From Nautilus pompilius (Eukaryota > Mollusca > Cephalopoda > Nautilida > Nautilidae), in NCBI GenBank assembly GCA_018389105.1, contig JACATO010002450.1, positions 2,426,501 to 2,490,500 of the forward strand: a stretch of 64,000 bases of DNA. The letters are read 5' to 3'. Below the pieces are notes generated by a model. It did no database searches and was not told the DNA's origin. It saw only the letters and a list, made by a program, of their open reading frames with translations. A program made the translations under genes and the position numbers. Positions 45,301 to 60,300 of the stretch are shown here, in pieces; positions within the stretch are counted from its first letter, which is position 1; each line of letters begins with the position of its first letter.

Positions 45301-48300
45301 ACAGTGGTGCAGCTGTCTGTAGTTAGTTACTCTCATAAACTCTAATTTAACCCGTGTCATGATAGCTGGTATGACTGACTGTTAAATCAATTAATAGGAA
45401 GATTGTCTTAATATTTACCCATTTGTTCAACAGGGAGAGGTTAAAATGTGTTGTGTGTTTTTTACATGAATCTGAAATTTGACAAATTTTCATTTCAAAA
45501 TGCATTTGAAGCAGGACAATGGTCAGACTAAACTACTGGACTGCTAAGGTTGGAGGGTCCAAGTTTATTTCCTGTGAGGAGAGGCTCAGTTTATTCTAAT
45601 TCCCTAGCATGATTTCTTCTAGCTACTTCTACTTGGTTGTCCCCTCAACATCTAAAAATAAAAAGTTGTAGCAGAGACTTTCCTTATATAGCCCATTCTA
45701 TGTAACTACGCGAGTAACACATCAGTTTGTATGAAGTGATGAGCCCCGCTGAGTTTCTGTAGGGGAAAAAGTCTTGCTAGCAACCAGAACCATTGCTTTC
45801 CTTATGTCTATTAATACAGTACATTTAAAGCAAAAGAATATGGAACACAAAAAACCCATGTACAGATATTATTAATAAAACTTTCCCAAAATGCACTGCC
45901 ATGGAAAGTGGTATATAGGTGAGCTTTAACATAACTCAGCTAAATGCAAAAAGATTCTTGCTAAAGTTGATTATGTAGTAGATCCTGGACACTACAACTA
46001 TATTTACAATCTAAAAATAAATAAATGTATTTTCAGTTATTTCTGGAAATTAAGGTAAGGTAGGGTTAGCTTCTGTAGAATTGCATTGTGGGAATGTTTC
46101 CTTACTTATTGGCAAAGAAGCTTCTTTTGGATCCATACATCGCTATTTTAAATCACAACTTTAAATGCAGAAGATACAAAAATGCATTTAAAAACTGTCA
46201 ATTAACTCCCATCTAAAGTTTAAAAAAATAAATAATAAAACAAGATTATTTGTGAACATTTTAATGAAATCTCAGCACTGAAGGCATATTGTCAATAATA
46301 AATTAAATATTTAATTCTTAAAGATGAATCAATGCATTTCAAAATAATTAATATTTTAAAGGCATATGTAATAGAAATTCACTAAATGCCATAACCAATC
46401 ACCTCAAATAATTGTTTATTTATTTTTTTTAAAATCATAAGCGAATCTTAAGAGAATAATTATACTTCTGTCTTCACACATTAGATACTGTAGAAATGAA
46501 GGAATGGGGTAAGAGCAAAAGATGATTTTTTGATAAAACCTCAGAGCATCAGAAATAATGCAACAGTACATCTTAAAATGACCAGAGTTCTGATCAAGTG
46601 TTCTATAATGGTAATACTTCAAACTTCTACCAACTCTTTGCAGAGTAGAATGCATTTAGAAATGTTTACTAAATGATTGTGCATACCTCAAATTTCAATA
46701 AAGCAGTTTCTGCCTGGATTGTCTTGCAGACATTTTCAGAGTGGAAAATATGATAAAAGAATCTAAGATGTTTTTGGCAAACAAAAAAATTTAAATAGGC
46801 TCTTTGTTGATATTGACATAATAAAAACAACACTACAAAAGGTCACAAGTTGAGGAAACCTACTCTCAGGTAGAATTTTTTTTCTCCTTATATATAAGTA
46901 ATTGTGCAGTATTTGAATGCAGCATGGACCATGTATATTTTTTTGAAACTTCCTGCCCCTCTGATTACCTAGGATTCTAAAAATAAAGTCTACTAGACAT
47001 GTTGTTTAAATAGAATCTGGCTCGATAGCATTATGGTGATGCTATTTTAGCCAGGTTTTCTCAAAATCCCTAGCATTTAAATCAGACTCTACAGTACCTT
47101 CAAGCTCCATGTTTTCTTGATAAAATTATAAAATTAAATATACAAAAGATATGAGCAGTACCAGATAAATAAGAAACAAGCAACAGAAACAATTACTAAA
47201 ACTTTCACTGCCATACTTTCCTATCAGGACTTTGATGTTACAGTACATTTGGCAAATTTTCAATAATGTTCTGCTAGAGAAATCAGCATATACCTGTCAT
47301 CAACTCTAATTCACCCTCTAGTCTAGTTTCAGATGGTAAGTCCACTGATTACAAAAAAGCCAAAAATGATGGATTCCTTTTTTTCCCCAGTTGCTGGCAT
47401 ATAGTTATAATTTTCAACTTGATCCCAGATGTAATTATATAAGTAGAAACCTCTGATTACGCACTAATTTTTATATGATGAAAAACTAATGTTATCTTAA
47501 TGGGCAAGTGTTAAAAGTATGGTAGGGCAAACTATGCCATCCATTTGCATATTTAATGATCTCATGCAAAAGATAGTAATCGTCAATGTTCTGGTTAAAG
47601 TTGAATGTGGATATTAGCCTTGGTGACCAAGCAAGTTATCTTGGTATGGTTGGAAGCTAATGAAAGGTGATAAAAGACGTGAACCAGTCGAGAGCTACCT
47701 GCTGCACTTTTGCTATATTTACCCAGAAAATCCTACTAGATACTAGAACTCTTCATTCTTAGATGTGGCAGGAAACCTAGATGCCCAGAAAAAAAAAAAA
47801 AAAAAAACCACATGGCCTGTTGGTTAAAAGCAGCAAGAAGAAAACCATTCTAGGGAGATACTCTAAACTAAGCCAGGTCCTCAAACTTAGCAGTCAAGTA
47901 GTCTACCACTGGGCCACCAGCCATCACAACTATTGTGCTGAAAGGAATAAATCGGCTTAAAGAAGTGCTAAAATAGTAAGAATTTTATGTTGGAAGCTAT
48001 TGGTCTACTGAGGAATGATTAAAATCTTAAACAAACATAGCCAAAGTTGTGCAATGCCAACATCTCAAAATATTGAGTTTTATTATATAAAATCTAGAAG
48101 GTACATTGATTTTTAAAATCTGAGGAGTGGATAGAGATGGATTGGCTTAAAAGAATCTATGATGCATAAAATTTGCCTAAGGGAAAAAGGGTAGAACAGA
48201 TACGGTTCTTTAGACTAGTTGGCCAGGGAAACAATTTCTTGATGAGACACCAATTTTCCAGGCCACTTTCACTCTCATTATGTTTCAGTTGTCTTCATTT

Positions 48301-51300
48301 CTCAAAATATAAAGTTTGTACTTGTAATTGGTCAAGCAATTTTTTCTCAGCTAATCATAGTTTATTCTTAATTATAATCAGACTAATACCAGACCGACCT
48401 CTATATCATCATTGAAATAATAATACATTTTAAACTGACAATTATACATGTTAAAAAGAGATGACAACTGATTTTTTTTTTTAAATTTAAAGTACAACCT
48501 TTTATTGGTTAATTTTGTTACACACTTGTATTTCCATTTTCTTAAGATGCTTTGGGAAAGTACCAAGACATTATCACTTGACTGAAAATGAAGAAACCAC
48601 TAAAATATTTAAGTCAGCATCATGCTGAAAAGCCTAATTATCTGCGTTTATCATCTTGGAAGTAGAATCAAAATGAATCAACTTGAAATTTGGTTCTGTT
48701 AATAACCAATTTCACGCTTTCAGAAAAGAAAGGCTAAAACAATTTTTCCAGATGTTATTGAGCAAGCTGATGAACTGCACTGCTAGTGAAAAGGAGGTAA
48801 TATCACTTATCATTGACAAAATATTTAGATTCCAAACCAAATTTCAGACAGTTTTGAATGGATTGTTACATGAAAATTTCATTCCATCATCTTAGTTTTT
48901 CTTAAACCCACATGACCAGCTAGCTTAACAGTCTTGTTTTACATATCAGAAAGAAAATTTATTTTACAAATACACAATGATTAATTATGTGCACATAATG
49001 CACAAAATGATGAGCAAATTAATATCATGACCTTTGATATTACAAACATCTCCTGAGTTACTCTGCCATATGACATCATTAAACAAAGCAATTAAGTGAA
49101 TTTACAATTGATTTTTATAATGGCTATCACAGTAAAGTGAACAATGAAGGTTAAAACTCCCAACAAGCTATCTGATGAAATTCTTCCTCATCAATAATAA
49201 TAATAGAGGCGACATCACAGCGGTCTCCAAAAAGATTGACTTTACAATGCCACTAAATTAATGAATAATATTCAGAAGGGCAAACACAAAATGACCAGTA
49301 ATATGATTGCATTCATTTTAGACATTATTCAAGAAGCACACACACAAAAAAAAGTAAACTGAAAATGTCCAATGTCTGCATTACTAAAAATTTACAAAAC
49401 AGGAAAAATTTTAAAGTGCTATTTAGCTAATGCATACTGGAAACAATACTTTACCCAGTAAAATTATTAAAGCTGTATACATACTCTTTTTATAAATGTG
49501 CCAGATTGCATATATATGCAGAGCAGCTGTCCAGTAAAACTTCCCATGCACATGCCTTCACCATCTTCAGGTAACATTTTACATAGACTTCATTAGAGTT
49601 TGTTCTATGTAATTCAGTGGTTCTCAACCTTTTTTGCACTAGGCCCCACTTTTATTTTTCGAAAAAAAAAAAAAAAACATGCCTCACCATAAGCAGAAAA
49701 GGATTACAATTTCAAAAGTTTTAATTAAATGATTTTATTTTACTTGCTATTGTATCTCAATGCATTTAAGATTTTGAATGAATTGGAAGACATTTCATAT
49801 TTAGCTACTACTTCGATATGTAAACTATCTCAAACGCATTCAACGATTGTCATCACTTCAGTGGAAACTTCGTTCCTGATGATGGCTGCAGATTTTTTTG
49901 ATTCAGGGGGGTGGGCTAATTTTGTAAGTTTCAACCTTAAATCTCCACGTTTTGTAATTTCCAATCAATTTCTCATAGCTAATAGTAAATCACTAACAGC
50001 ACTGAAGCCACATTCAACTAAATAAGACAATGGAAAATGTATCAATAGTTCCCTTGCTAAAGTAGTTGAGTTTGGGTATTTTTTTTTCAATCTCAGAGAG
50101 CCACATCATGGTTCCTTTCACTTTAAACAGTTTTCACAGATTCATCATATTGCAACTCAGATAACTCCTCTTGGTATTGACCGGGACTTCAGATAAGTTC
50201 ACCAGTAATGGTTGAGTTAACCAAGAGGGAAAATTCATGGCTTTTAAATCACAAGACCTATCATTGAAGTCGGTAACTAACATTTTCAAATGGTCAACAA
50301 CGACTTTTGTAGCATCATTAGTTACCTCACACTTATTTAACCAATAGAAGTGACTGAAATTTCTTGCGGAAATATTCCTCTGGCATAATTCTAGAAGTGC
50401 TGTGAATCCAAATATCTTTGTTTTTGCATCAACCAGCGTCATATTTGCTCCTTGTAGCTGCTTATTCAATGTACTTAGTTTTTCAAAAATGTCTGTTAAG
50501 TAACTCACATAAGCTTTTCCATCGGTTGTTAACATGAGCTTCATTTCAGGTCTGTCTTCCAAAAACTCGCTGAGGAGATCAAACAGTTCCAAAAACCTTT
50601 TGAACCAACTTTTTAATTATTTCCTAAAATATTCTTATAATTCACTAAAAGATTCTTAACCCACGCCCCACCAAAATATTCCTATGCCCCACCTTGAGAA
50701 TCACTGATGTAATATTTTAAAATGCCCAAATAAAAGTATGTTCAGTGCCTTCTAATCCTTCCTTTTTTTTTAAAATCATCTTTATACCAACTTTGTGATT
50801 AAGTAAGATTGGTTACTGCTTTTAGTGACTTCTCCAAGATTCTAAAATAATTTTCAAGACAAAACAAATCTATAATATAAAGTAGAACCTTGTTTATCTG
50901 AAATTTTTTGAAATCTGATTAGGTAATCTTTTACCTTGTTGTTGAAGGTGAATGGCTCTTAAGACCCACTTGATCAAATGTAATATAGTATAAATAACTA
51001 AGTAATGCACATTATATCAAATACAGAAGTCACAAAACTAAAATTATATATGTATTTTATAAACCAAATTAAGTGTCAGACCTTGTTGCTTACCATTATA
51101 GTTACTTACAAATGAATGTCATTGCTCCACCTATTTAGCAAATTATTTATCCTTAGTTACTGGTCTACTAAGTTTGAGGACCAAGTTAGATTCCTGCATG
51201 GAACCAACTCAGCTTGGCACCTCCCCTACCAGCCAGCCAGCCACAAGAGTTTCCACCAGGCATTCCAGTTTTTAGACGTGGGAAGAAATAAAAAAATCTC

Positions 51301-54300
51301 TAGTAGGAAAATCACTACCAAAGTCAGAAGTGCCAGATACAAAATGGCACAGGATTGGTAATATTTCCTAGCAAACAACCATGGCAATATGTTCTCTCAC
51401 CAGGGTTGTCTAATTTTTTTTTTTTTTTAAGCTGTAACAGATCTTTTGTGTGACTTGCAGCCAGGCAGACTAATGTAATATATTGTCCGTGTTACATTCC
51501 ACTAATTACTGACTGAAGGAAAAAACATGGTCACTAATGTAGAAACAGTACATGGTTCTAATAAACTAATTATAATGCTTCATCTGAATTTTTTCCTATA
51601 ATAATAGTAAAACTTCAAAAAATTAATGAGAGAGACTTCTCTGGGTTCAACACATGCATGGAAATAAGCTCTACATTATATCATTCTCTGCTACTTCCCT
51701 TTATTTAAAAAATTTTATTTTCTAAAAGTATTCCAGAGAAATGAATTTGGACAGTAATTACAATGTTTAAAACAGATTAAGTAAATGCATGCCTATTTAG
51801 TGATAGCAACAGCAAATGAAAGAAAAAATAATCAAAAATAAAAAAATATTTATTCTATCTTTAGAACATATTGATAATATTTACCAATAACTGGTTTATT
51901 CTTATGATGCAATTTAGTAAACAAAGCTGCTAAGAAATTAACTAAGCTGCAACTGGATTCTGAGCATATCATGGGATACATACAAAAGTTCTGAGAATCA
52001 ACAATAAATAACTGTGCTAAGACTTAACAAAATGGCTGTGTACTGATATTGTAGCACTCAGTAGTACATGCTAATAGAATGGCCAAAATTGTAAAAAAAA
52101 AAAAAAGTGAAAGCAAAAAAAAAAAACAAAAAACAACAGCCTCCCACAAATACCAAGGCAGTAAAAAAATTTAAAGCCCCTTTCTCCATCCAGTTTTGTC
52201 TGGTAAGCTGGATGACTATAATTTCAGGGTAAATAATGGCAAATGCAAAACATGAAGATGGTGCCATATACTGTTCTTTGGCAATATGGAGCTGCTGTTT
52301 ATAATATTTTTAACTCTGCTAGAAAAGTGGAAAAATTATATAAAACTGAGAAACATGAGGAAGATGGCAGATATGTTGTTATAGTTTCTTCAGATGACCA
52401 AATAATGAAATCACTATTTCCCCACAAGGAAAATAAGAATCAAACAAGTTATTTTTATCTCTCTACATGATTAAGGTACTTAAACATTGGTAAGGAATTT
52501 CTTTGCAATGTTAGGTTAAAACATTAAAAATTCTATTGGATCATTTGCTTCAAACTGTCATTTAAATCAAGTATGAAATTTCTTTAAAAATTGCTGAAAC
52601 TAATACTTACAGATTGAAAGCAAAAACAAAACTATCAAAATTGAAAGATTTCAGTTTTTATTCTTTTCCAAACAATTCACTTGTTTTTTTTCCCCCAACT
52701 CCTGGCAGGCATCAGTACAATGTTAAAGGCACAACTGACTTTTCAGATCTGATGATTAGCCTTTAAAATATCAATTGATTAATGTCCTGCTCATGTCAGC
52801 CCATCTCTGTTTCAAATTAATCATTCTTCTATTCAACAGCTTGCTAGAATCCAATTAACTAGTCAGTATGGAATTCTAACTAAAAATCTTGGCTACAAAA
52901 GTTGGAAATCCAAAGAGCTGGGCCTGTGAGGCTTATCTTGGTAAAAGGTCAGAATCTCTCAGTTGTAAAGAAACCAAAACAAAGCTAAGATATAAAAAAT
53001 AAAACAAGTGCAGTCTCTCTCTCTAACCACAGAAACAATATTAGCTCTAAGAATTCTATTAAATTCTTTGAATGAATTGTAAACAGACTTTAAAAAATAA
53101 CTTTATTCAACTGTTAAATAAATTACTACCTTATACAGCATCTAGTCAGTAGATCACATGCAAGGATTAACTGTCCCAAAATATTTGGGCAGATGCATGA
53201 CAGATTTTCATATCCTTGTACAGGTTATCAATGAATTACTGCAAAATTTTGTTCCTAACATCCTGTAGCAATTCATTCAGTATGTTTAGTCACTGTTAAA
53301 GTTTGACTTTCTCAGTACCCGTATAAGCCCAAATAGCCTTAGCAATACTTTGTGAAGGCCAAGGAAGCTTTTCTAAAAATATAAAAATGGTGCTTTTGTA
53401 ATAGTCGTTGGTTTCAGATGATTTTTTTTAAATTTAGATTAAAATTATGAGTAACAATAATTTTCAAGATAAAACTGGTCTGAGGATGTTATTTTTTTTT
53501 AATTTGAGCTTTCATAATTTTCATTAATTTTTTGTTTAACTTCTTACGTTTTGTTAACATTCATTAATGGTAGGCTCACATATCAAATACTAATGCACTG
53601 TACAATGTATTATTTTGTTTTTGTATAGTTTCTGTAATAATGCACTCTATCATAGTGTCCACATGATTTATCCAAAAGGCGGCAAACTGACAAATATCAA
53701 ATGCAAAGAATATCCCTAGTAATGAAAGCATACTAACATTAAAAATAAAAAGTTACTAATTTGTTTTTTTTTTCCTATCCAAGGTATTTGAATTTTGATC
53801 AATAATTTTTTTTTTTAACTTAAGAAATATTTCTTGTGATTCATTTAGTATTTATTAAAATTTAATTTAGTTTTTTTTTTTATGTAAGTACGTTTCCTTT
53901 CCCACTGTATTGCTCCATCTTGGTCTCAGTAACAAAACAAATCAAAAACATTTTTATTCAATACAAATTTTAAATGTCTCTGTTCTTGTCCAAATTAATC
54001 CATACATTTTTAATAAGTTCCTGCTTATTAGCTGTAACATTTGTTCTATGCACACTCAAACACTCATCATACAAAGTCCAGACAAACGATCATCTGTCAT
54101 TGTTGACCTCAACCATGTTCTCACATTTCTCATTCTACTAAATGATCTGTTTGCTGTGCAGGTTGTTACTGGTAATGCGACTGCAATATGAATTGCTTGA
54201 AGAATGAAAGAATAGATCAATGAATTCTAACAACTCAATTTTCTAAAAATGCATACTCATTGTTCCCCCTTTTTGAAACAGAGTCTCAAACCAGGTGATA

Positions 54301-57300
54301 GCTTCAGCTTCCAAGTTTTCAATTTTGTACACTTCCATTTATTTTTACAATTTGGTTTTTGAATTATTCAAATCCAATGTACTCTATTTGTACAGGAAGG
54401 AGGAAAAATTTTAAAAACAGTTTGCTACAGAATATAAACAAAATTTCTAATTCTCTAGTGATAAAATTATTGAGTCCACATATGGATAAACACTGTTTGA
54501 TGAAAATATTCCTCCATGATTGAAGCACCAAGATTAGATCAAAATGTCTGCCATCTGCATTGTCTCGGAACAGATAACTCAGTATTCAAATTTAGTGAAA
54601 AGAATAATTCTACAAAATTCTGATTTTTGTTGGTGTTCATAAAACACATTTATGATATCAAGTTCAACAGCTTAGAGAGCTTGTGTTGCAGATTCTAGCA
54701 TAGCTAAATAGCCAGAAATGTCAGAAAAATAATAAACATCATCGCGCTTGAAGCAGATTTTAATTGGTGTGCATCTTGTCACATTTCGCCTGAAGCTGTA
54801 ATGGCCAGTATGCTAAACTGATCAAGACTACATTCAAAGTTGTTGGAAACTTTGTTATGCTCTTTTGATTCAGATAGGAGTGGCACGATTGTGAAAAGAC
54901 ATCTCTTTGGACTCACTCTCATGGAAAACGTTTATGATAGCTTTGATTGTACTATTTGCATTGTGTATCTCAGGTACAAAATACAAGTTGTGAGCAGGGT
55001 AATAGGCAAACAGCTTTTGGTTAATTATGTTTTATTGTAGTTTGCATGCTCCTTTCATTTTTTGCCATTGTAAAGCACCCATTGTATCCTTGATCATGTA
55101 GTTTTTCTAGATTTATGCCAAACTTTGTACACTGATCAATGATAGTATTGGCAATGCAAGTAGCATCCAGTTCATGTAGTTTTGCGAATCCAAAAAATTT
55201 CTCATAATTTTTTCAGCAGTCTTAGAGTTGTCAAATGTACACCAAGTGACAATTTCTCCTTTCCAGATATGTCAGCACTTTAATTTGCAATTATTTAAAA
55301 TCCAATGAAATTGTTTGCCAAAACAATTATTTCTTACCTGATATTTTCTTCACAGAAACTGATTAGTTCATTTTCTACATGGACCAATGTATAGCAAGCA
55401 TTAGTTGGAACATTTTCCAAATGGTTTCATGGTGCCTCTCTCCTGATTCAATACGAAAATTAAACAGGCTCTGACCATTTTCAATTTTGCTTCCTTTACC
55501 ATGTAAAGTGATGTCATGTGTACAAAGAAATAAAATGGTTGACAATGTTCATTTCTGATTCTTTCCTGATGGCCAAAACATTAGTTGCATCCATCTGCAC
55601 ATTTTTGTACCAAGCAGTAAGAAGATGACTTCTGCACTTTCAAAGTTGTGTTTTCCACGATGAACTGGATGTGGGAACATTGTATAATATTTACAAATTG
55701 GTCCTTTTGTGTGGGAAATAACTAAGCCATGGTGAATGTTGATTTAGCCACATACAAAGGAAACTCTCAGTTCCATTTTGAAATCATAATCCTCAAGAGA
55801 TGAGTCACTCTTTACAAGTAGATTTTGGTTAAGATTATCTGCTTGTCTTACAGATGAATTCACATGCAACCTAACACCATCAAGATTATCATCAGAATGA
55901 TTGGGTTGATCACATGTAACTGCTGTTGTTCAATCTGGACCAGAGACAGTGCAGCTTTGTTCATAAGTTCTTTCTGCCTTATCTATTGTTTCTAATTTCA
56001 GTTTTGTCAAAAACTCTGATATTCATTTTCAAAAAATCAGGATTAACAATATCTAAAACAAATAAAAATGTATACTGTACTTGACTTGACTGGGTTATTC
56101 GGTTATTGGATGGGGATTTCTTTGACAATTTTTATAGCTTGGCAGGATCTGTAAGTGGCTGCTAGTGCTTAGTTTGATTAGCCAATTAGAAGCACTGCTA
56201 GAGTCCTTAACTAACTAATCAAAACAGTTATAGTAAAAAGCTATTGTTGGCCCCTTCATTTCTTAATTAACTTAGCATGTTTCTCAAAACTAGACAGAGA
56301 GACAGATGGTTTAGCTATTTACTTTGACATTTGCAGGCTCTGCCAGTTCCTTATATTACATTTTTCAACATTGCTACTTTCTTCCCATCTGTTGACCTTC
56401 ATCCAGGTGCAGTCAGACTCATTTCTTGCCCAATTCTTCATGCACTGCTGAGAAGGCAAAAAAGAATGCCATCATTATACTTTCACCATCAACTTTCCAG
56501 TGGGGATTGTTGCCCCCACTTGCAGACATCCATGCATCACTGTGTACCATTGATACTCATTTATAAGACAAATTATGACAAATTTTACATTCAGAAGTCA
56601 GGGGTCATCTTATAACAGAGATATAAATTGAAAGTCATCTGAATCTGGAGTTTATCAGTAAAGAAAAATCAGTACCACAATATTTACCATTCTTTTCAGG
56701 AGACTTAATATAAATGTTATCTGCCTGTCACATTAAAATATTATCAATTCATCAGTATTTTCCTTTTTAAAATTATAATTATTAATGTCACGTTATTTAT
56801 TTAAGTACAGTATTCCCCTGATTTGCACATCCTTAATACATACAAATTTGAAGTTACACTACTAACATTTTTATCCCCAAAATTTCTTATGCAGGGTATG
56901 GTTTGAATATGCACAACATCTTCCTACTAGCTAAGTTCAAAAGCAACAAAGTTTGCGACTGATAATGCAGGTGGTGTCCACCCTATCTTTGTAAACATTG
57001 GTACAGCATAAAGAAAACTGTAATGTGTGATGGATATCTTACCCTTTTTTTTTTTTTTTTTGTATAATTAACATTTATCAACAATATTTAATATGCAAGA
57101 GATGAAGACATACAATCATACCTTTATATTCTCTTGCATCTGGCAACTATTTGAATGTTGACAGAGACGAGAGTGAGTGTCACTAAGGAATATGGATGAA
57201 TACATGCAATTTATACTGGGTGATATGAGTAATGGATACTTATGAGAATAGATAAGTGTAAATAGACATGTGTATCAGATAGCTGAACATTTAGTGTGAA

Positions 57301-60300
57301 ATGAGAAAACAGGTTGGTGGTTGGAAGCTGTTGGTCACCACAAGATGACACAAAGCTGATCTCTTCAATGTTACCTTGTGGATAATGGCTATATGCATAA
57401 AATTATTTCTTTTAAACTTTTCTTAATAAACAGAGGACACAAATGATTAAATGTTTAGCTGCCAGCCTTTATTATTGATATAGTTTTTAGTTGCCTAGTT
57501 ATTGTATAGGATTATAATGAGAAAAGAAAAATAAAGTTATTATAAGGTGTTTTAACTCCAGTGGCAGCACAGCAGGCAGGCTTGAATAATGTGTCTTGAG
57601 TCTATTCAACCACCACAGCCATAGGGTAGCATGGTCAAGTTTTACTTTTATTGAGAGTTCAAAAATATTCAAACTATCTATACTATGGAACATAAACCCC
57701 TCAGTAAACTGTAATAGTTTTGAAATACACAAATTTGATTTTCATGCTCAATGTAAATCAACGGAATACTATAATTGAATTAGAAATCATATAGTTAGAA
57801 TAATGAATGCATTACAATACATCCAGGAATACACCACCATTTTGAATTTATGGGCATGTTTTCTCACATCTGCCATATACATACAATATCTTTTGACAGG
57901 GTACCTTACCTGTTGACACAAAAGTGCTCAAGGCAAGCTTAAGAGATCCTGTTGTTTCAATAAACTATTACTATTCAATTATCATCCACATTTGTAACAT
58001 TGATAAATACGTGTAAAATGTCAATGTGTATTTATCAAATTGAAAACTGATTAAATCTAGTGACCCTTGTCTAATAAACACGTTTATCTATATTGGAAAT
58101 GTACTGCATTACCTTCTATCAGGCTTTATGATACTTGTTTCCAAAGCAAGCAAATGACCAGCTGAATATTGTTTGACACAAGAGAATTTTTTCTTTTTGA
58201 TTCTTCAAAAATCTCATTTTCTGACCTTGTCTCTTAACAGGGCCAATGCTAGAGTTACTATATTTTGTCCAAAAAAAGGGGGGGGTCCACTATAAGCAGA
58301 TCAACCTTATAAGTGAGTATCAACAATATGCATTATATACATCGCTCATGAGAAATTACAACTTATTCATGTATATTTTGTATTTCCATAATTATTTCCA
58401 ATACTGTGTCAGAATGAACATCAGTTTTGAAGTGTAAGCCAATTATGAGTAACCAAGAAAAAAAATTTAAATACCAGTGATCAAAGTAATGTTTATTAAA
58501 AAAAAAAAGGGGGGGCACAACCTTATAGGTAGCCTATTTGCACATAAGATCTGGAAACTAATTAGTCTCCAAACCAGACTACATCCTGTACAGTTCAGTA
58601 ATGAGTAAAACTAATTTCCAAATCATATATATTGTATGTTATGTATGAATGTATTCAACAGCAACAAGTGTGATGCAGATAAATAACTGACATGTAAACA
58701 CTTACTGAAAATTGAGAAATTAAAAATTGGGGTATTGGACTAAATGCATAAACATAATACACAGACAGCAATTGAAGTAATCCAAAATGTAAAGGTAATA
58801 AAATTTTTTTTTAATATCTGTAATTTTGCATGAGCACTCCAGAAGATCACTACTATTAATATGACAAATTAAACCATGTGCTAGGCAACTTGTGCTGGTT
58901 TAGTTTTACTAAAGTAGCATTTCCCAAATCATGTTGTAGCTTAGAGGTTTGCAAAGTATCACCTGTAGACAAATTAAGAGTATGAATTCAAGACCCAATG
59001 GGTTTCTGATAGTATAATAATATTAAACCACAGTAAAATGTACCCCATGCCTAACCAAATAGATTGGCAGTCAAACCAAGCATTCCAAATTCTTATCCCA
59101 AGTCCTTTCTTTCAACATGATCACTAAATCAGTAATATGTTCTTTTAACCCTTCACCTTCCTAGCTTATCTATATTTTTAAAAGTTGATATGAAGAATTT
59201 TGAAGTTTAAAGAACTATCAGAGAATCTCAATACCCTGTGCAGCTTGGGGTCTATTAGTCTTAAATGGGTAGCAAGATTGCTGTAGATTTATTTAACAAG
59301 AAATATTTATAAAGTAATCAAACGAGGCCCCCATCTATAACAGTCCAGTAGACTAGTCACTGGGCAGTGATTTGTTAAAAAATGTAACCTTTTAAATTAC
59401 CCTATCATGCTATAACATAAATTAGGATAAGTTCCAATAATTATCAGCAGCTGGATTTCTGGAAACAAGTTTTTTATTATTATTTGTAACATCGTATGAA
59501 TTTCTTTAAAAAAAAGAATAGAATTTTATTATTATTATTACTATGCGTGAACACGACAAACAAACGGAGGCCTGTTATACTCCGATATCGTCGGGTTTTT
59601 TTTCTGTCAAATCAAGGAATGGTGCAGATATTTCAGGGGTGGCATATTTTCAGAAAACACCGGTATCTGAAATTTCCGTTATCTGGCAGGTACAGCAGAT
59701 ACGGTTAGTTACATGTTCTTTCGTGCTAATTCTTCTCAAACTATTTATTCAGTACTTGCTTAAGGATGGGGGAGGGTTAAAAGAGGGGGGATAATTCACT
59801 AGCGTCCTCCCCCCCCGAAAAAATATTAAGTAAACAGAACTTCGTGGTAATACTAATAAGTTATAGTAATAATTAATGAGATTACGCAGGGACTGGCAGA
59901 CAGACGGCAGAGTACCATTGATGGGGCCTCAGACAAACGTGGCTCTATCATGAGATTATGTACACACGATCATCGCGCTTTGATTCTTACTACTGACGAC
60001 GTTTTCCTTTTTTTTCTTTTGACGGAAACTCGACTGATATCCACCATCACCACTACCACCGAGTATCTCTATCCAACCTCCCAAACGTTCTGCCGAGACT
60101 TTCACGTGGAAAATTATAAAGGAAATAGGATCTTATAACCAAACCATACCCCGAATTTCTCTTCTATCCTTGTATCTGAAAACTCAATCTTGTCGCGGCT
60201 TTTGTCAGTGGCAGGGATTTTAATCGATTAACTGGGCAAGCCGGTTCGGTATGCCTGCTTGGACGGATACCACGGAAAGAAATCCTCGCAAAGGTCTGTC

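Noticed and set aside
46763..46832. Shorter versions of exon 4 beginning at nearer AG sites
   Set aside because: The frame is open and protein-like across them, the CTTTTGTAG acceptor is better, and only the long form (or the AAAGAG site) gives the phase set by exon 3.
50938..50971. Candidate exon with AAG|GTAAAAG donor
   Set aside because: Its 34 bases do not fit between exons 2 and 3, which already join in phase.
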